Shown: positions 26,035 to 35,613 of the stretch, one piece after another | How positions within the stretch are numbered: the stretch's first letter is position 1 | Layout of the letters: every line of letters starts with the position of its first letter | Assembly (NCBI RefSeq): GCF_900102675.1 | Contig: NZ_FMYX01000015.1 | Span: forward strand, 83,993-147,992 | DNA length: 64,000 nucleotides | Reading direction: 5' to 3' | Source of the DNA: Pseudomonas guariconensis | GTDB taxonomy: Bacteria; Pseudomonadota; Gammaproteobacteria; Pseudomonadales; Pseudomonadaceae | Notes under the pieces: model-generated | What the model was told of the DNA's origin: nothing | What the model saw: only the letters and a program-made list of their open reading frames with translations | Database searches by the model: none | Program-made: the position numbers and the translations under genes

Positions 26035-26094
26035 GATCGAAGAAGACGACACCGTGTTAGGAAAATGGCCGGCATCATAGCAGACCGCTTGCCC

Positions 26095-26123
26095 TGTTAA
26101 GCACCCGGTGCCACCTCTATAAT
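26095..26123 (+). promoter_or_regulatory. Promoter of miaB
   Basis: A perfect -10 hexamer TATAAT lies at 26118-26123, with a poor -35 (TGTTAA, 26095-26100) 17 bases upstream. The hexamer is 36 bases before the miaB ATG. The divergent DUF1820 gene starts at 26034. Confidence 0.5.
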
Positions 26124-26159
26124 GTGCGGCCTTTCAGCACCCGCAGCAGATGATTTGCC

Positions 26160-27488
26160 ATGGCCAAGAAGCTTTACATTGAAACCCACGGTTGCCAGAT
26201 GAACGAGTACGACAGCTCGCGCATGATCGACCTGTTGGGCGAACACCAGGCCCTGGAAGTCACCGAGCGCCCCGACGACGCCGATGTCATCCTGCTCAAC
26301 ACCTGTTCGATCCGCGAAAAAGCACAGGATCAGGTGTACTCCAAGCTCGGCCGCTGGCGCGCCCTGAAGGACCGCAACCCAGACATGGTCATCGCCGTCG
26401 GGGGTTGCGTGGCCAGCCAGGAAGGCGAGGCCCTGCGCAAGCGCGCGCCTTACGTCGATGTGGTGTTCGGTCCGCAGACCCTGCACCGTCTGCCAGAAAT
26501 GATCGACGCCGCGCGCATCACTCGGGTACCGCAAGTCGATGTGTCGTTCCCTGAAATCGAAAAGTTCGACCACCTTCCCGAGCCCCGCATCGACGGCCCG
26601 ACGGCATTCGTCTCGGTCATGGAGGGCTGCAGCAAGTACTGCACCTTCTGCGTGGTGCCCTATACCCGTGGCACCGAGGTCAGCCGCCCCTTCGACGACG
26701 TACTGGCCGAGGTCATCCACCTGGCCGAGAATGGCGTGCGCGAAATCACCCTGCTGGGCCAGAACGTCAACGGCTATCGCGGCCTGACCCACGATGGCCG
26801 TCTGGCAGACCTCGCCGAGCTGATCCGTGTGGTGGCGGCAGTCGACGGAATCGAACGGATCCGCTACACCACCTCGCACCCACTGGAATTCTCCGACAGC
26901 CTGATCCAGGCCCACGCCGAGGTGCCACAGCTGGTCAAGCACCTGCACCTGCCGGTACAGGCAGGCTCCGACCGCGTGCTGGCGGCCATGAAGCGCAACC
27001 ACACGATCCTCGAGTACAAGTCCAAGCTGCGAAAGCTCAAGGCTGCGGTACCGGACATCTGCATCAGCTCGGACTTCATCGTCGGCTTCCCCGGCGAGAC
27101 CGAGAAGGACTTCGAGCAAACCATGAAGCTGGTGGCCGAGGTCGGTTTCGACTTTTCCTTCTCCTTCGTCTACAGCGCACGTCCCGGCACCCCGGCCGCG
27201 GAGCTTGTGGACGATACGCCCGAGGAGGTCAAGAAACAGCGTCTGCAACTGCTGCAGCACCGCATCGACCAGCAGGGTTTCGAAATCAGCCGACGCATGG
27301 TCGGCAGTGTCCAGCGCATCTTGGTCACCGACTTCTCCAAGCGTGACCCAGGCAAGCTGCAAGGCCGTACCGAGAATAATCGAATCGTCAACTTCCACTG
27401 CGACAATCCAGCGCTGATCGGCCAACTGGTGGATGTACGCATCGAAGAGGCCAAGCCCCATTCGCTGGTCGGCTCATTGATTGAATGA
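26160..27488 (+). CDS. miaB: tRNA-2-methylthio-N6-dimethylallyladenosine synthase MiaB
   Basis: A 442-aa radical-SAM methylthiotransferase that adds a methylthio group to i6A37 of tRNAs. The N-terminal UPF0004 domain has its three cluster cysteines in YIETHGCQMN, LLNTCSIREKA and VGGCVASQ. The radical-SAM cluster is CSKYCTFC (near residue 157), followed by PYTRGTE and EITLLGQNVNGY. The C-terminal TRAM domain covers about residues 378-440. The length matches MiaB and the PYTRGTE variant distinguishes it from RimO. It has its own promoter. Confidence 0.95.
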   Translation: MAKKLYIETHGCQMNEYDSSRMIDLLGEHQALEVTERPDDADVILLNTCSIREKAQDQVYSKLGRWRALKDRNPDMVIAVGGCVASQEGEALRKRAPYVDVVFGPQTLHRLPEMIDAARITRVPQVDVSFPEIEKFDHLPEPRIDGPTAFVSVMEGCSKYCTFCVVPYTRGTEVSRPFDDVLAEVIHLAENGVREITLLGQNVNGYRGLTHDGRLADLAELIRVVAAVDGIERIRYTTSHPLEFSDSLIQAHAEVPQLVKHLHLPVQAGSDRVLAAMKRNHTILEYKSKLRKLKAAVPDICISSDFIVGFPGETEKDFEQTMKLVAEVGFDFSFSFVYSARPGTPAAELVDDTPEEVKKQRLQLLQHRIDQQGFEISRRMVGSVQRILVTDFSKRDPGKLQGRTENNRIVNFHCDNPALIGQLVDVRIEEAKPHSLVGSLIE

Positions 27489-27503
27489 TGATGGTGGTGG
27501 TCT

Positions 27504-27567
27504 GTTCGCCGGGGAACCCGCTCCCACCGAATGGCGGTAAACCTCGTGGGAGTGGGTCTACCCGCCA
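27504..27567. repeat. REP pair between miaB and phoH
   Basis: A REP unit with CCGGGGAACCCGCTCCCACC (27510-27528) is followed by an inverted one with CGTGGGAGTGGGTCTACCCGCC (27545-27567). This is a REPIN-like inverted pair within the 189-base gap and could form a long hairpin in the miaB transcript. Confidence 0.55.
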
Positions 27568-27677
27568 ATGCGCCACCACAGATACCTGTCCCTTGATCGT
27601 TTCAGTGCTTTCGCCACTGCCCTTCAGGGGTTATTCTTGAGTTCACCTCCATTGCCGTCGAGCGGCTAAAAACGACC

Positions 27678-28676
27678 TTGAACGCACCCATACAACCTCA
27701 TCGTTTCATCCTCGAACCCTTCGAGGCCCACCGCTTCGCCAACTTGTGCGGCCAGTTCGACGAGCACCTGCGCCTGATCGAACAACGCCTGGCCATCGAA
27801 ATCCGCAACCGCGGCAACCAGTTCGAACTGATTGGCGAACCCAAGACCACCTCTGCCGCCGAGCAACTGCTGCGTCGCCTCTATCGCGAAGCCAAGGCTT
27901 CCGAGCTGTCGCCGGAAACCGTCCACCTGTACCTGCAGGAATCGACCGTCGAGAACCTAGACAACCCAGCGGTCAACGAGGTCAGCGTGTCGCTACGCAC
28001 GCGCAAGGGCAACATCCGCCCGCGCGGGGTCAACCAGCAGCGCTACGTCAAGGAAATCCTGGCCAACGATATCAACTTCGGCATCGGTCCGGCCGGTACA
28101 GGCAAGACCTATCTGGCTGTAGCCTGCGCCGTGGATGCCTTGGAGCGCGAACAGGTGCGCCGCATCCTGCTGGTGCGCCCGGCAGTGGAAGCCGGCGAGA
28201 AGCTCGGCTTCCTGCCTGGCGATCTGGCCCAGAAGATCGACCCGTACCTGCGCCCGCTGTACGACGCGCTCTACGAGATGCTCGGCTTCGAACACGTGGC
28301 CAAGCTGATCGAGCGCCAAGTCATCGAAATTGCCCCGCTGGCCTACATGCGCGGTCGTACCCTGAACAACAGCTTCATCATCCTCGACGAAAGCCAGAAC
28401 ACCACCCTTGAGCAGATGAAGATGTTCCTCACCCGCATCGGCTTCGGCTCGACGGCGGTGATCACCGGCGACATCACCCAGGTCGACCTGCCGCGCGGCA
28501 CCAAGTCGGGCTTGGCCCATGTGATCGAAGTGCTCAAGGACGTGCCGGGCATCAGCTTTACCCACTTCCAGCCCAAGGATGTGGTCCGCCACCCGTTGGT
28601 GCAGCGTATCGTCGAAGCCTACGACCGCTTCGACGCGCGCCAGGCAAAGCCCGAGGTCCCCGGCAAAGATGCTTGA
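27678..28676 (+). CDS. PhoH-like ATPase (YbeZ)
   Basis: A 332-aa PhoH-family P-loop ATPase. Walker A is GIGPAGTGKTYLAVA (near residue 140) and Walker B is NNSFIILDESQNTTLEQ, with FLTRIGFGSTAVITGD following. An N-terminal KH-like region covers ~1-110. The gene appears to start with TTG: the reading frame has no ATG until about residue 200, and the conserved N-terminus LNAPIQPHRFILEPF begins at 27678. No strong ribosome-binding site is visible. It heads ybeZ-ybeY-corC-lnt; in E. coli YbeZ interacts with YbeY in rRNA maturation. Confidence 0.9.
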   Translation: MNAPIQPHRFILEPFEAHRFANLCGQFDEHLRLIEQRLAIEIRNRGNQFELIGEPKTTSAAEQLLRRLYREAKASELSPETVHLYLQESTVENLDNPAVNEVSVSLRTRKGNIRPRGVNQQRYVKEILANDINFGIGPAGTGKTYLAVACAVDALEREQVRRILLVRPAVEAGEKLGFLPGDLAQKIDPYLRPLYDALYEMLGFEHVAKLIERQVIEIAPLAYMRGRTLNNSFIILDESQNTTLEQMKMFLTRIGFGSTAVITGDITQVDLPRGTKSGLAHVIEVLKDVPGISFTHFQPKDVVRHPLVQRIVEAYDRFDARQAKPEVPGKDA

Positions 28677-29142
28677 ACTCGACCTGCAACGGGCCACGGA
28701 TGCTGCCGCCCCGGATGACGCTGCCTTCCGTCGCTGGTGCGAACTGGCGCTGCGCCAGCGCACCGCCGACTCGGAAATGACCATTCGCCTGGTCGATGAA
28801 CCCGAAGGCCGTGAGCTGAACCACACCTACCGGCACAAGGACTACGCCACCAACGTGCTGTCCTTCCCCGCCGACGTTCCCGATGACCTGCTCGACATCC
28901 CCCTGCTGGGCGACTTGGTCATTTGCGTGCCAGTGGTCGAGCGGGAAGCCACCGAGCAAGGCAAGTCGCTCGAAGCCCACTGGGCGCACCTGGTCATCCA
29001 TGGCTGCCTGCACCTGCTTGGCTACGATCATATCGAGGACGACGAAGCCGAGGAGATGGAAGCCCTGGAACGAACCTTGCTGGCGGAATTGGGTCACCCG
29101 GACCCTTACGCCGACGACGAAATCACACAACCTGACAACTGA
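28669..29142 (+). CDS. ybeY: Endoribonuclease YbeY (rRNA maturation factor)
   Basis: A 157-aa metal-dependent single-strand RNase involved in 16S 3'-end maturation and ribosome quality control. The zinc motif H-x3-H-x5-H is present as HGCLHLLGYDH near residue 115. Upstream motifs YRHKDYATNVLSFP and IPLLGDLVIC are also conserved. ATG 28669 overlaps the end of phoH by 8 bases, implying translational coupling; the frame extends further into phoH but only this ATG gives the family N-terminus. Confidence 0.94.
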   Translation: MLELDLQRATDAAAPDDAAFRRWCELALRQRTADSEMTIRLVDEPEGRELNHTYRHKDYATNVLSFPADVPDDLLDIPLLGDLVICVPVVEREATEQGKSLEAHWAHLVIHGCLHLLGYDHIEDDEAEEMEALERTLLAELGHPDPYADDEITQPDN

Positions 29143-29163
29143 AAAGGATCACGAGTAACCGCC

Positions 29164-30003
29164 ATGAGCGAAGACCGATCGAGCAATGGGCAGAAGTCCT
29201 GGCTGGGTAAACTGACCCAGGCTTTTGCCCATGAGCCGAAAAACCGCCAGGAGCTTCTCGAGCTGCTGCGCGAAGCCCATCAGAACAAACTGCTCGACAG
29301 CGAAGCGCTGACCATCGTCGAAGGCGCCATCCAGGTCGCCGACCTGCAGGTGCGTGACATCATGGTGCCGCGCTCGCAGATGATCAGCATCAAGGCCAGC
29401 CAGTCTCCACGCGAATTCCTGCCAGCGGTGATCGATGCCGCGCACTCGCGCTACCCGGTGATCGGTGAAGGCCATGACGATGTGCTCGGGATCCTCCTGG
29501 CCAAGGACCTGCTGCCGCTGATCCTCAAGGAGAACGGCGACAGCTTCAACATCAAGGACCTGCTGCGCCCGGCCACCTTCGTGCCGGAGTCCAAGCGCCT
29601 GAACGTGCTGCTGCGCGAATTCCGCGCCAACCACAACCACATGGCCATCGTCATCGATGAATATGGCGGCGTGGCGGGCCTGGTGACCATCGAGGACGTG
29701 CTCGAGCAGATCGTCGGCGACATCGAGGACGAGCACGATGTCGAGGAAGACAGCTACATCAAGCCACTGCCCAGTGGCGACTTCCTGATCAAGGCCTTGA
29801 CCCCGATCGAGAACTTCAACGAGTTCTTCGACTCGGAGTTCTCCGACGATGAGTTCGATACTGTGGGCGGCCTGGTGATGAGTGCCTTCGGCCACCTGCC
29901 CAAGCGCAACGAGACCACCGAGATCGGGGCCTACAAGTTCCGTATTCTCAACGCCGACAGCCGGCGGATACACTTGCTGCGCCTGACTCCGATCACCCGT
30001 TAA
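29164..30003 (+). CDS. corC: CorC-type CBS-domain protein (YbeX)
   Basis: A 279-aa cytoplasmic protein with two CBS domains (~70-190), including VADLQVRDIMVPRSQM and HNHMAIVIDEYGGVAGLVTIEDVLEQIVGDI, and a C-terminal CorC_HlyC transporter-associated domain ending in FRILNADSRRIHLLRLTP. It lacks the membrane DUF21 domain of larger CNNM-like relatives. The family is linked to Mg/Co efflux and, through YbeX, to ribosome maturation. It lies 21 bases after ybeY and 8 before lnt, in one operon. Confidence 0.9.
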   Translation: MSEDRSSNGQKSWLGKLTQAFAHEPKNRQELLELLREAHQNKLLDSEALTIVEGAIQVADLQVRDIMVPRSQMISIKASQSPREFLPAVIDAAHSRYPVIGEGHDDVLGILLAKDLLPLILKENGDSFNIKDLLRPATFVPESKRLNVLLREFRANHNHMAIVIDEYGGVAGLVTIEDVLEQIVGDIEDEHDVEEDSYIKPLPSGDFLIKALTPIENFNEFFDSEFSDDEFDTVGGLVMSAFGHLPKRNETTEIGAYKFRILNADSRRIHLLRLTPITR

Positions 30004-30011
30004 GGACAAAC

Positions 30012-31529
30012 ATGCGTTGGATCACCCGCCCCGGCTGGCCCGGTAACCTGCTGGCCCTGGCGGCCGGCGCATCGACCCTCCTGGCCCTGGCGCCGTTCGA
30101 CATCTGGCCTCTGGCGCTGCTGTCCATCGCCCTGCTCTACCTCGGCCTGCGCGAGCTCAGCCCGCGCCAGGCGATGTGGCGTGGCTGGTGGTTCGGTTTC
30201 GGCCTGTACGGTGCCGGCACCTGGTGGATCTACGTCAGCATGAACACCTACGGCGGCGCCTCCCCGGCGCTGGCGATCGCGCTGCTGGTGGCGTTCTTCG
30301 CCGCCCTGGCCTGGTTCTTCGCCCTGCCCACCTGGCTATGGGCGCGCTGGCTGCGTCGCAATGAGGCTCCCCTGGCCGATGCCCTGTGCTTCGCCGCTCT
30401 GTGGCTGCTGCAGGAAGCCTTCCGCGGCTGGTTCCTGACCGGTTTCCCGTGGTTGTACGCAGGCTACAGCCAGCTCGATGGCCCCCTGGCCGGTCTGGCA
30501 CCGCTGGGTGGCGTGTGGCTGATTTCCTTTGTCCTGGCACTGAGCGCTGCGCTGTTGTGCAACCTGCACCGCCTGCGTGAGCGTCCCTCGTTTCTGGCGG
30601 TGGGCGTGATAGTGCTGTTGGCGCCCTGGGTGATCGGCATGGCGCTCAAGGGGCATGCCTGGACACAACCCTCCGGTGATCCACTGAAGGTCGCAGCGTT
30701 GCAGGGAAATGTCGAGCAGGACCTGAAATGGGACCCGGCGCACATCGATGCGCAACTGGCGCTTTACCGCGACATGAGCTTCAGCTCCAAGCCAGTGGAC
30801 TTGCTGGTCTGGCCGGAAACCGCCGTCCCCGTACTCAAGGACCAGGCCCAAGGCTACATCGACGTAATGGGGCGTTTTGCCGCCGATCGGCATTCGGCGC
30901 TGATCACCGGGGTGCCGGTGCGTGAAGTGGTGCACCACCAGCGCCGCTACTACAACGGCATCACCGTGACCGGAGAGGGCGACGGCACCTACCTCAAGCA
31001 GAAGCTGGTGCCCTTTGGTGAATACGTACCGCTGCAGGACATGCTCCGTGGGCTGATCGAGTTCTTCAACCTGCCGATGTCGGACTTCGCCCGCGGCCCA
31101 GCGGACCAGCCCTTGCTGCAGGCCAAGGGCTATCAGGTTGCGCCGTTCATCTGCTACGAGGTGGTCTATCCCGAGTTCGCAGCGGGCCTGGCCGCACGCA
31201 GCGACTTGCTGCTGACCATCAGCAACGACACCTGGTTCGGCACCTCCATCGGCCCCCTGCAACACTTGCAGATGGCCCAGATGCGTGCCCTGGAGGCCGG
31301 GCGCTGGATGATCCGCGCCACCAACAATGGCGTCACCGCGTTGATCGACCCCTTCGGCAAGATCACTGCGCAGATCCCGCAGTTCCAGCAAGCCGTCCTC
31401 TACGGGGATGTGGTGCCAATGCAGCAACTGACGCCCTACCTGCAATGGCGCTCCTGGCCGCTGGCGATTCTCTGTGCGCTACTGCTGGGATGGGCGCTCT
31501 TGGCGAGCCGGATCGCCAAGACCGTGTGA
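30012..31529 (+). CDS. lnt: Apolipoprotein N-acyltransferase Lnt
   Basis: A 505-aa inner-membrane enzyme adding the third acyl chain to lipoproteins. Six to eight N-terminal membrane segments (to about residue 210) are followed by a periplasmic nitrilase-like domain. The catalytic triad is visible as Glu in LLVWPETAVP, Lys in LKQKLVPFGEYVPL and Cys in VAPFICYEVVYPE. A C-terminal membrane helix (LAILCALLLGWALLA) closes the protein. It is the last gene of the phoH-ybeY-corC-lnt run and is followed by an intrinsic-terminator-like stem-loop. Confidence 0.95.
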   Translation: MRWITRPGWPGNLLALAAGASTLLALAPFDIWPLALLSIALLYLGLRELSPRQAMWRGWWFGFGLYGAGTWWIYVSMNTYGGASPALAIALLVAFFAALAWFFALPTWLWARWLRRNEAPLADALCFAALWLLQEAFRGWFLTGFPWLYAGYSQLDGPLAGLAPLGGVWLISFVLALSAALLCNLHRLRERPSFLAVGVIVLLAPWVIGMALKGHAWTQPSGDPLKVAALQGNVEQDLKWDPAHIDAQLALYRDMSFSSKPVDLLVWPETAVPVLKDQAQGYIDVMGRFAADRHSALITGVPVREVVHHQRRYYNGITVTGEGDGTYLKQKLVPFGEYVPLQDMLRGLIEFFNLPMSDFARGPADQPLLQAKGYQVAPFICYEVVYPEFAAGLAARSDLLLTISNDTWFGTSIGPLQHLQMAQMRALEAGRWMIRATNNGVTALIDPFGKITAQIPQFQQAVLYGDVVPMQQLTPYLQWRSWPLAILCALLLGWALLASRIAKTV

Positions 31530-31536
31530 CCTTCCA

Positions 31537-31555
31537 GGGGCCGCATTGCGGCCCC
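31537..31555. terminator. Convergent terminator lnt / ydcF-like gene
   Basis: A perfect 8-bp G+C-rich stem (GGGGCCGC/GCGGCCCC) with a 3-base loop lies between two convergent stop codons. There is no strong T-tract in either direction. Confidence 0.55.
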
Positions 31556-31562
31556 GCGGTGG

Positions 31563-32324
31563 TCAGTAAAACAACCGATACCCCACCAACCCCACCGCCT
31601 CGTTGAGCAACTGTCCGCTGCGCCACACCGCCCGGCTATCGGGCAGCAAGCCGGCGAACGGCTGCGCATGGTCCTTGCCCAGGAATCCGACCGGTGCCGG
31701 CACCACCTCGAACCCTGCCTGCTCGAAACTCCAGCGCGAGCGCTGCATGTGCCAGGCTTGGGTCACCAGCACCACGCGGCGCACGCCTTGGGGTTGCACC
31801 AGCCGCGCGCTGAACTGGGCGTTCTCCCAAGTAGTGCGGCTGGCCTCTTCCTTCCAGCGCACGTCAACGCCGAAGTCCGACTTCATGCGATCGGCCATCA
31901 ACTGGGCCTCGCTCGGCGGCGTGCCGTAGTGAAGCCCACCGGTGGTCAATACCGGCAGCCCCGAGGCCTTGGCCAGCTGCGCGGCATAGCGCATGCGCTC
32001 AAGAGCGGTGCCGGTCGGCTGGTCCTCTGCTCCCCAGGCCGGGTCGCCACGCTCACGCCCGGCGCCCAGCACCACGATCGCGTCGGCTCGCCCTGCCAGG
32101 GTCGCCCATTGCGCCATCGGCAATGGCGCCTCGGTCTCCAACTGCCGGGCCGCCCGTTCCACCACCAGCGGCAAGCTCATCAGCCACAAACCACCCAGGC
32201 CAAGGGCAAAGCACAAGGCCGCCAGGCGCGGGCGTCGCGTGCGCAGCCACCAAGCTGCCAGCAAGAGCAAAAACAGCACGCCGGGAGGCAGCAACCATTG
32301 TTTGATGAAATAGCGAAGCGGCAT
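31563..32324 (-). CDS. YdcF/ElyC-family DUF218 protein
   Basis: A 253-aa protein with two N-terminal membrane helices and a periplasmic DUF218 domain: ADAIVVLGAGRERGDP, SGLPVLTTGGLHYGT, TTWENAQFSARL, RRVVLVTQAWHMQRS and a conserved C-terminal arrangement. ElyC of this family supports peptidoglycan assembly at low temperature in E. coli by an undefined mechanism. The frame extends to 32378, but ATG 32324 follows the strong ribosome-binding site AGGAGG. It sits alone on the minus strand between lnt and a small conserved gene. Confidence 0.82.
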   Translation of the reverse strand: MPLRYFIKQWLLPPGVLFLLLLAAWWLRTRRPRLAALCFALGLGGLWLMSLPLVVERAARQLETEAPLPMAQWATLAGRADAIVVLGAGRERGDPAWGAEDQPTGTALERMRYAAQLAKASGLPVLTTGGLHYGTPPSEAQLMADRMKSDFGVDVRWKEEASRTTWENAQFSARLVQPQGVRRVVLVTQAWHMQRSRWSFEQAGFEVVPAPVGFLGKDHAQPFAGLLPDSRAVWRSGQLLNEAVGLVGYRLFY

Positions 32325-32456
32325 GCACGGTCCTCCTGGAAAGGAGTGCAGCCTAAGAGGATCGGCGCCGGGCAACAAGTGCGCGTCCGGCGCCGATCAT
32401 GAGCAGTTTAAGTTGAGTACCGGCGCACGACGGTCTGCGCCTGGAATCCAGAACGG

Positions 32457-32768
32457 CTAGCGGGACAGCGTCCGGGATCTCGCCGTGGTGGCGGGGCGTT
32501 TCTTGTCCTTGAGCCAGACGATCTTCGCCGACGTCGGCTCCGGTTGCTGGTAAGCACCGGCGCTGGCGAAACGACCTTCCGGGAGGGTTTCCAGGTAGGC
32601 CTTGATCACTTCGAACTCGGCGTGGCTCAGGCCACGCAGTTCCAGTTCAGCTGGCATCTCGTCGCGTAATCGTACGGAGGTCCTGGCCACTTCGAGTGCC
32701 AAGCCCAGGCGGTCGATCAAGCGTTCGTATAGCTCCGGTTTGATTGCGGGTAGCTGCGACTCTCCCAT
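32457..32768 (-). CDS. Small conserved hypothetical protein
   Basis: A 103-aa protein with no membrane segment. It starts MGESQLPAIKPELYERLIDRLG, is helical and charged through residue 65 (ELRGLSHAEFEVIKAYLETL), then has a basic tail with LKDKKRP. I cannot name a family. It is in the position of the small gene next to leuS in other pseudomonads, as I recall (about PA3986). The strand is divergent from leuS with a 231-base gap. Confidence 0.6.
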   Translation of the reverse strand: MGESQLPAIKPELYERLIDRLGLALEVARTSVRLRDEMPAELELRGLSHAEFEVIKAYLETLPEGRFASAGAYQQPEPTSAKIVWLKDKKRPATTARSRTLSR

Positions 32769-32999
32769 CCGTTCACCTCATTGAAGATAAGAATATCTCC
32801 CCCAAAGATGAGCTTAGCGTCACTCTGAAAAGCAGCCCGGTGCCGCGACCAACGGCCCCGGAGCCGCATTCAAGGTTTCCCACGATGCGCGGCGCTCATG
32901 TATGCTACGGCGTTCACTCCAACGACACCGCAGTGCCGGACGCAGCGAGGTTGCGCTGCCTGGAAACAGGGTCCTTATCTCTCTCAGCACAAAGTAGCC

Positions 33000-35606
33000 A
33001 TGCACGAACAATACACGCCCCGTGATATAGAAGCCGCCGCCCAGACCTTCTGGGACGAGCAACAATCGTTCGCTGTCACCGAACAGCCAGGCAAGGACAC
33101 CTACTATTGCCTGTCGATGTTCCCGTACCCGAGCGGCAAGCTACACATGGGCCACGTGCGCAACTACACCATTGGTGACGTGATCGCCCGTTACCAGCGC
33201 ATGCAGGGCAAGAACGTCCTGCAGCCAATGGGTTGGGATGCGTTCGGCATGCCGGCCGAAAACGCCGCGATGAAGAACAACGTCGCCCCGGCCAAGTGGA
33301 CGTACGAGAACATCGACTACATGAAGTCCCAGCTCAAGAGCCTGGGCCTGGCGATCGACTGGTCGCGTGAAGTCACCACCTGCAAGCCGGACTACTACCG
33401 CTGGGAACAGTGGCTGTTCACCCGCCTGTTCGAAAAAGGCGTCATCTACCGTAAGAACGGCACCGTCAACTGGGACCCGGTCGACCAGACCGTACTGGCC
33501 AACGAGCAAGTCATCGACGGCCGCGGCTGGCGTTCGGGCGCGCTGATCGAGAAGCGCGAAATCCCGATGTACTACTTCCGCATCACCGACTACGCCGACG
33601 AGCTGCTTGAAAGCCTCGACGAGCTGCCGGGCTGGCCTGAGCAGGTCAAGACCATGCAGCGCAACTGGATCGGCAAATCCCGCGGCATGGAAGTGCAGTT
33701 CCCCTACGACCAGGCGAGCGTCGGCCACGAAGGCACCCTCAAGGTCTTCACCACCCGTCCGGACACCCTGATGGGCGCGACCTACGTCGCAGTCGCCGCC
33801 GAGCACCCGTTGGCCACCCAGGCCGCCCAGGGCAACCCGGCACTGCAGGCGTTCATCGATGAATGCAAGAGCGGTAGCGTCGCCGAGGCCGACATGGCCA
33901 CTCAGGAGAAGAAGGGCATGCCCACTTCCCTGTTCGTCCAGCACCCGCTGACCGGCGAGAAGCTCCCGGTCTGGGTCGCCAACTACGTGCTGATGCACTA
34001 TGGCGATGGCGCCGTGATGGCTGTTCCGGCCCACGATGAGCGTGACTTCGAGTTCGCCCACAAGTACAACCTGCCGCTCAAGGCTGTGGTCCGCACCAGC
34101 GCCGGCGACGACGTGGGCAGCGAGTGGCTGGCCGCCTACGGCGAGCACGGCCAGCTGATCAACTCCGGCGAGTTCGACGGCCTGGATTTCGAAGGCGCCT
34201 TCGACGCCATCGAAGCCGCCCTGATCCGCAAGCAGCTGGGCAAATCGCGTACCCAGTTCCGCCTGCGCGACTGGGGCATCAGCCGCCAGCGCTACTGGGG
34301 CTGCCCGATCCCGATCATCCACTGCCCGACCTGCGGCGATGTGCCGGTACCGGAAGACCAATTGCCGGTCACCCTGCCCGAAAACGTGGTGCCGGACGGC
34401 GCTGGCTCGCCACTGGCGCGCATGCCTGAATTCTACGAATGCAGCTGCCCGAAATGCGGCGCCGCGGCCAAGCGCGAAACCGACACCATGGATACTTTCG
34501 TCGAGTCGTCCTGGTACTTCGCCCGCTACGCCTCGCCAAACTACGAAGGCGGTATGGTCGACCCGAAAGCGGCCAACCACTGGCTGCCGGTCGATCAGTA
34601 CATTGGCGGTATCGAGCACGCCATCCTTCACCTGCTGTATGCGCGCTTCTTCCACAAGCTGATGCGCGACGAAGGCCTGGTCACTTCCAACGAGCCGTTC
34701 AAGAACCTGCTGACCCAGGGCATGGTGGTCGCCGAGACCTACTACCGTACCGCCAGCAACGGCGGCAAGGATTGGTTCAACCCGGCGGACGTCGAGGTCG
34801 AGCGTGACGCCAAGGCCAAGATCATCGGTGCCCGCCTGAAGACCGATGGCCTGCCGGTGGAAATCGGCGGTACCGAGAAGATGTCCAAGTCCAAGAACAA
34901 CGGCGTGGATCCACAGGCCATGATCGACGCCTACGGCGCCGACACCTGCCGTCTGTTCATGATGTTCGCCTCGCCGCCCGACATGAGCCTGGAGTGGTCC
35001 GACTCCGGCGTCGAGGGTGCCAGCCGCTTCCTGCGCCGCGTATGGCGCCTGGCCCAGGCCCACGTGAGCCAGGGCCTGCCGGGCAAGCTGGACGTCGCCG
35101 TACTGGACGATGCGCAGAAAACCATCCGCCGCGCCATCCATGCCGCCATCAAGCAGGCCAGCACCGACGTGGGCCAGTTCCATAAATTCAACACCGCCAT
35201 CGCCCAGGTGATGACCGTGATGAACGTGCTGGAAAAAGCCCCGCAAGCCACCGAGCAGGACCGCGCCCTGCTGCACGAAGGCCTGGAAGCCGTGACCTTG
35301 CTGCTGGCCCCGATCACGCCGCACATCAGCCATGAGCTGTGGAAGCACCTGGGTCACGACCAGGCCGTGATCGATGCCACTTGGCCAAGCGTAGACGAAA
35401 GCGCCTTGGTCCAGGACAGCATCACTCTGGTGGTCCAGGTCAACGGCAAGCTGCGTGGCCAGGTCGAAATGCCCGCCAGCGCCAGCCGTGAAGAGATCGA
35501 AGCCGCCGCCCGCAGCAACGAGAACGTCCTGCGCTTCATCGATGGCCTGACCATCCGCAAGGTCATCGTGGTGCCGGGCAAGCTGGTCAACATCGTCGCC
35601 AACTGA
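33000..35606 (+). CDS. leuS: Leucyl-tRNA synthetase
   Basis: An 868-aa class I synthetase. It has the HIGH motif as HMGH (H49 to H52), the KMSKS loop at about residue 627 (GGTEKMSKSKNNG), a large CP1 editing domain with TTRPDTLMGATYV and VMAVPAHDERDFEF, zinc-binding CPTCGD, and a C-terminal anticodon domain. ATG 33000 (MHEQYTPRDIE) gives the standard N-terminus; an in-frame start at 32898 is upstream of the likely promoter (-10 TATGCT at 32901). It heads leuS-lptE-holA. No T-box leader was recognised. Confidence 0.96.
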   Translation: MHEQYTPRDIEAAAQTFWDEQQSFAVTEQPGKDTYYCLSMFPYPSGKLHMGHVRNYTIGDVIARYQRMQGKNVLQPMGWDAFGMPAENAAMKNNVAPAKWTYENIDYMKSQLKSLGLAIDWSREVTTCKPDYYRWEQWLFTRLFEKGVIYRKNGTVNWDPVDQTVLANEQVIDGRGWRSGALIEKREIPMYYFRITDYADELLESLDELPGWPEQVKTMQRNWIGKSRGMEVQFPYDQASVGHEGTLKVFTTRPDTLMGATYVAVAAEHPLATQAAQGNPALQAFIDECKSGSVAEADMATQEKKGMPTSLFVQHPLTGEKLPVWVANYVLMHYGDGAVMAVPAHDERDFEFAHKYNLPLKAVVRTSAGDDVGSEWLAAYGEHGQLINSGEFDGLDFEGAFDAIEAALIRKQLGKSRTQFRLRDWGISRQRYWGCPIPIIHCPTCGDVPVPEDQLPVTLPENVVPDGAGSPLARMPEFYECSCPKCGAAAKRETDTMDTFVESSWYFARYASPNYEGGMVDPKAANHWLPVDQYIGGIEHAILHLLYARFFHKLMRDEGLVTSNEPFKNLLTQGMVVAETYYRTASNGGKDWFNPADVEVERDAKAKIIGARLKTDGLPVEIGGTEKMSKSKNNGVDPQAMIDAYGADTCRLFMMFASPPDMSLEWSDSGVEGASRFLRRVWRLAQAHVSQGLPGKLDVAVLDDAQKTIRRAIHAAIKQASTDVGQFHKFNTAIAQVMTVMNVLEKAPQATEQDRALLHEGLEAVTLLLAPITPHISHELWKHLGHDQAVIDATWPSVDESALVQDSITLVVQVNGKLRGQVEMPASASREEIEAAARSNENVLRFIDGLTIRKVIVVPGKLVNIVAN

Positions 35607-35613
35607 TGGCAAC

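Noticed and set aside
26097..27461. A 454-codon minus-strand frame over miaB
   Set aside because: It is antisense to miaB, whose cysteine motifs are intact, and has no family features.
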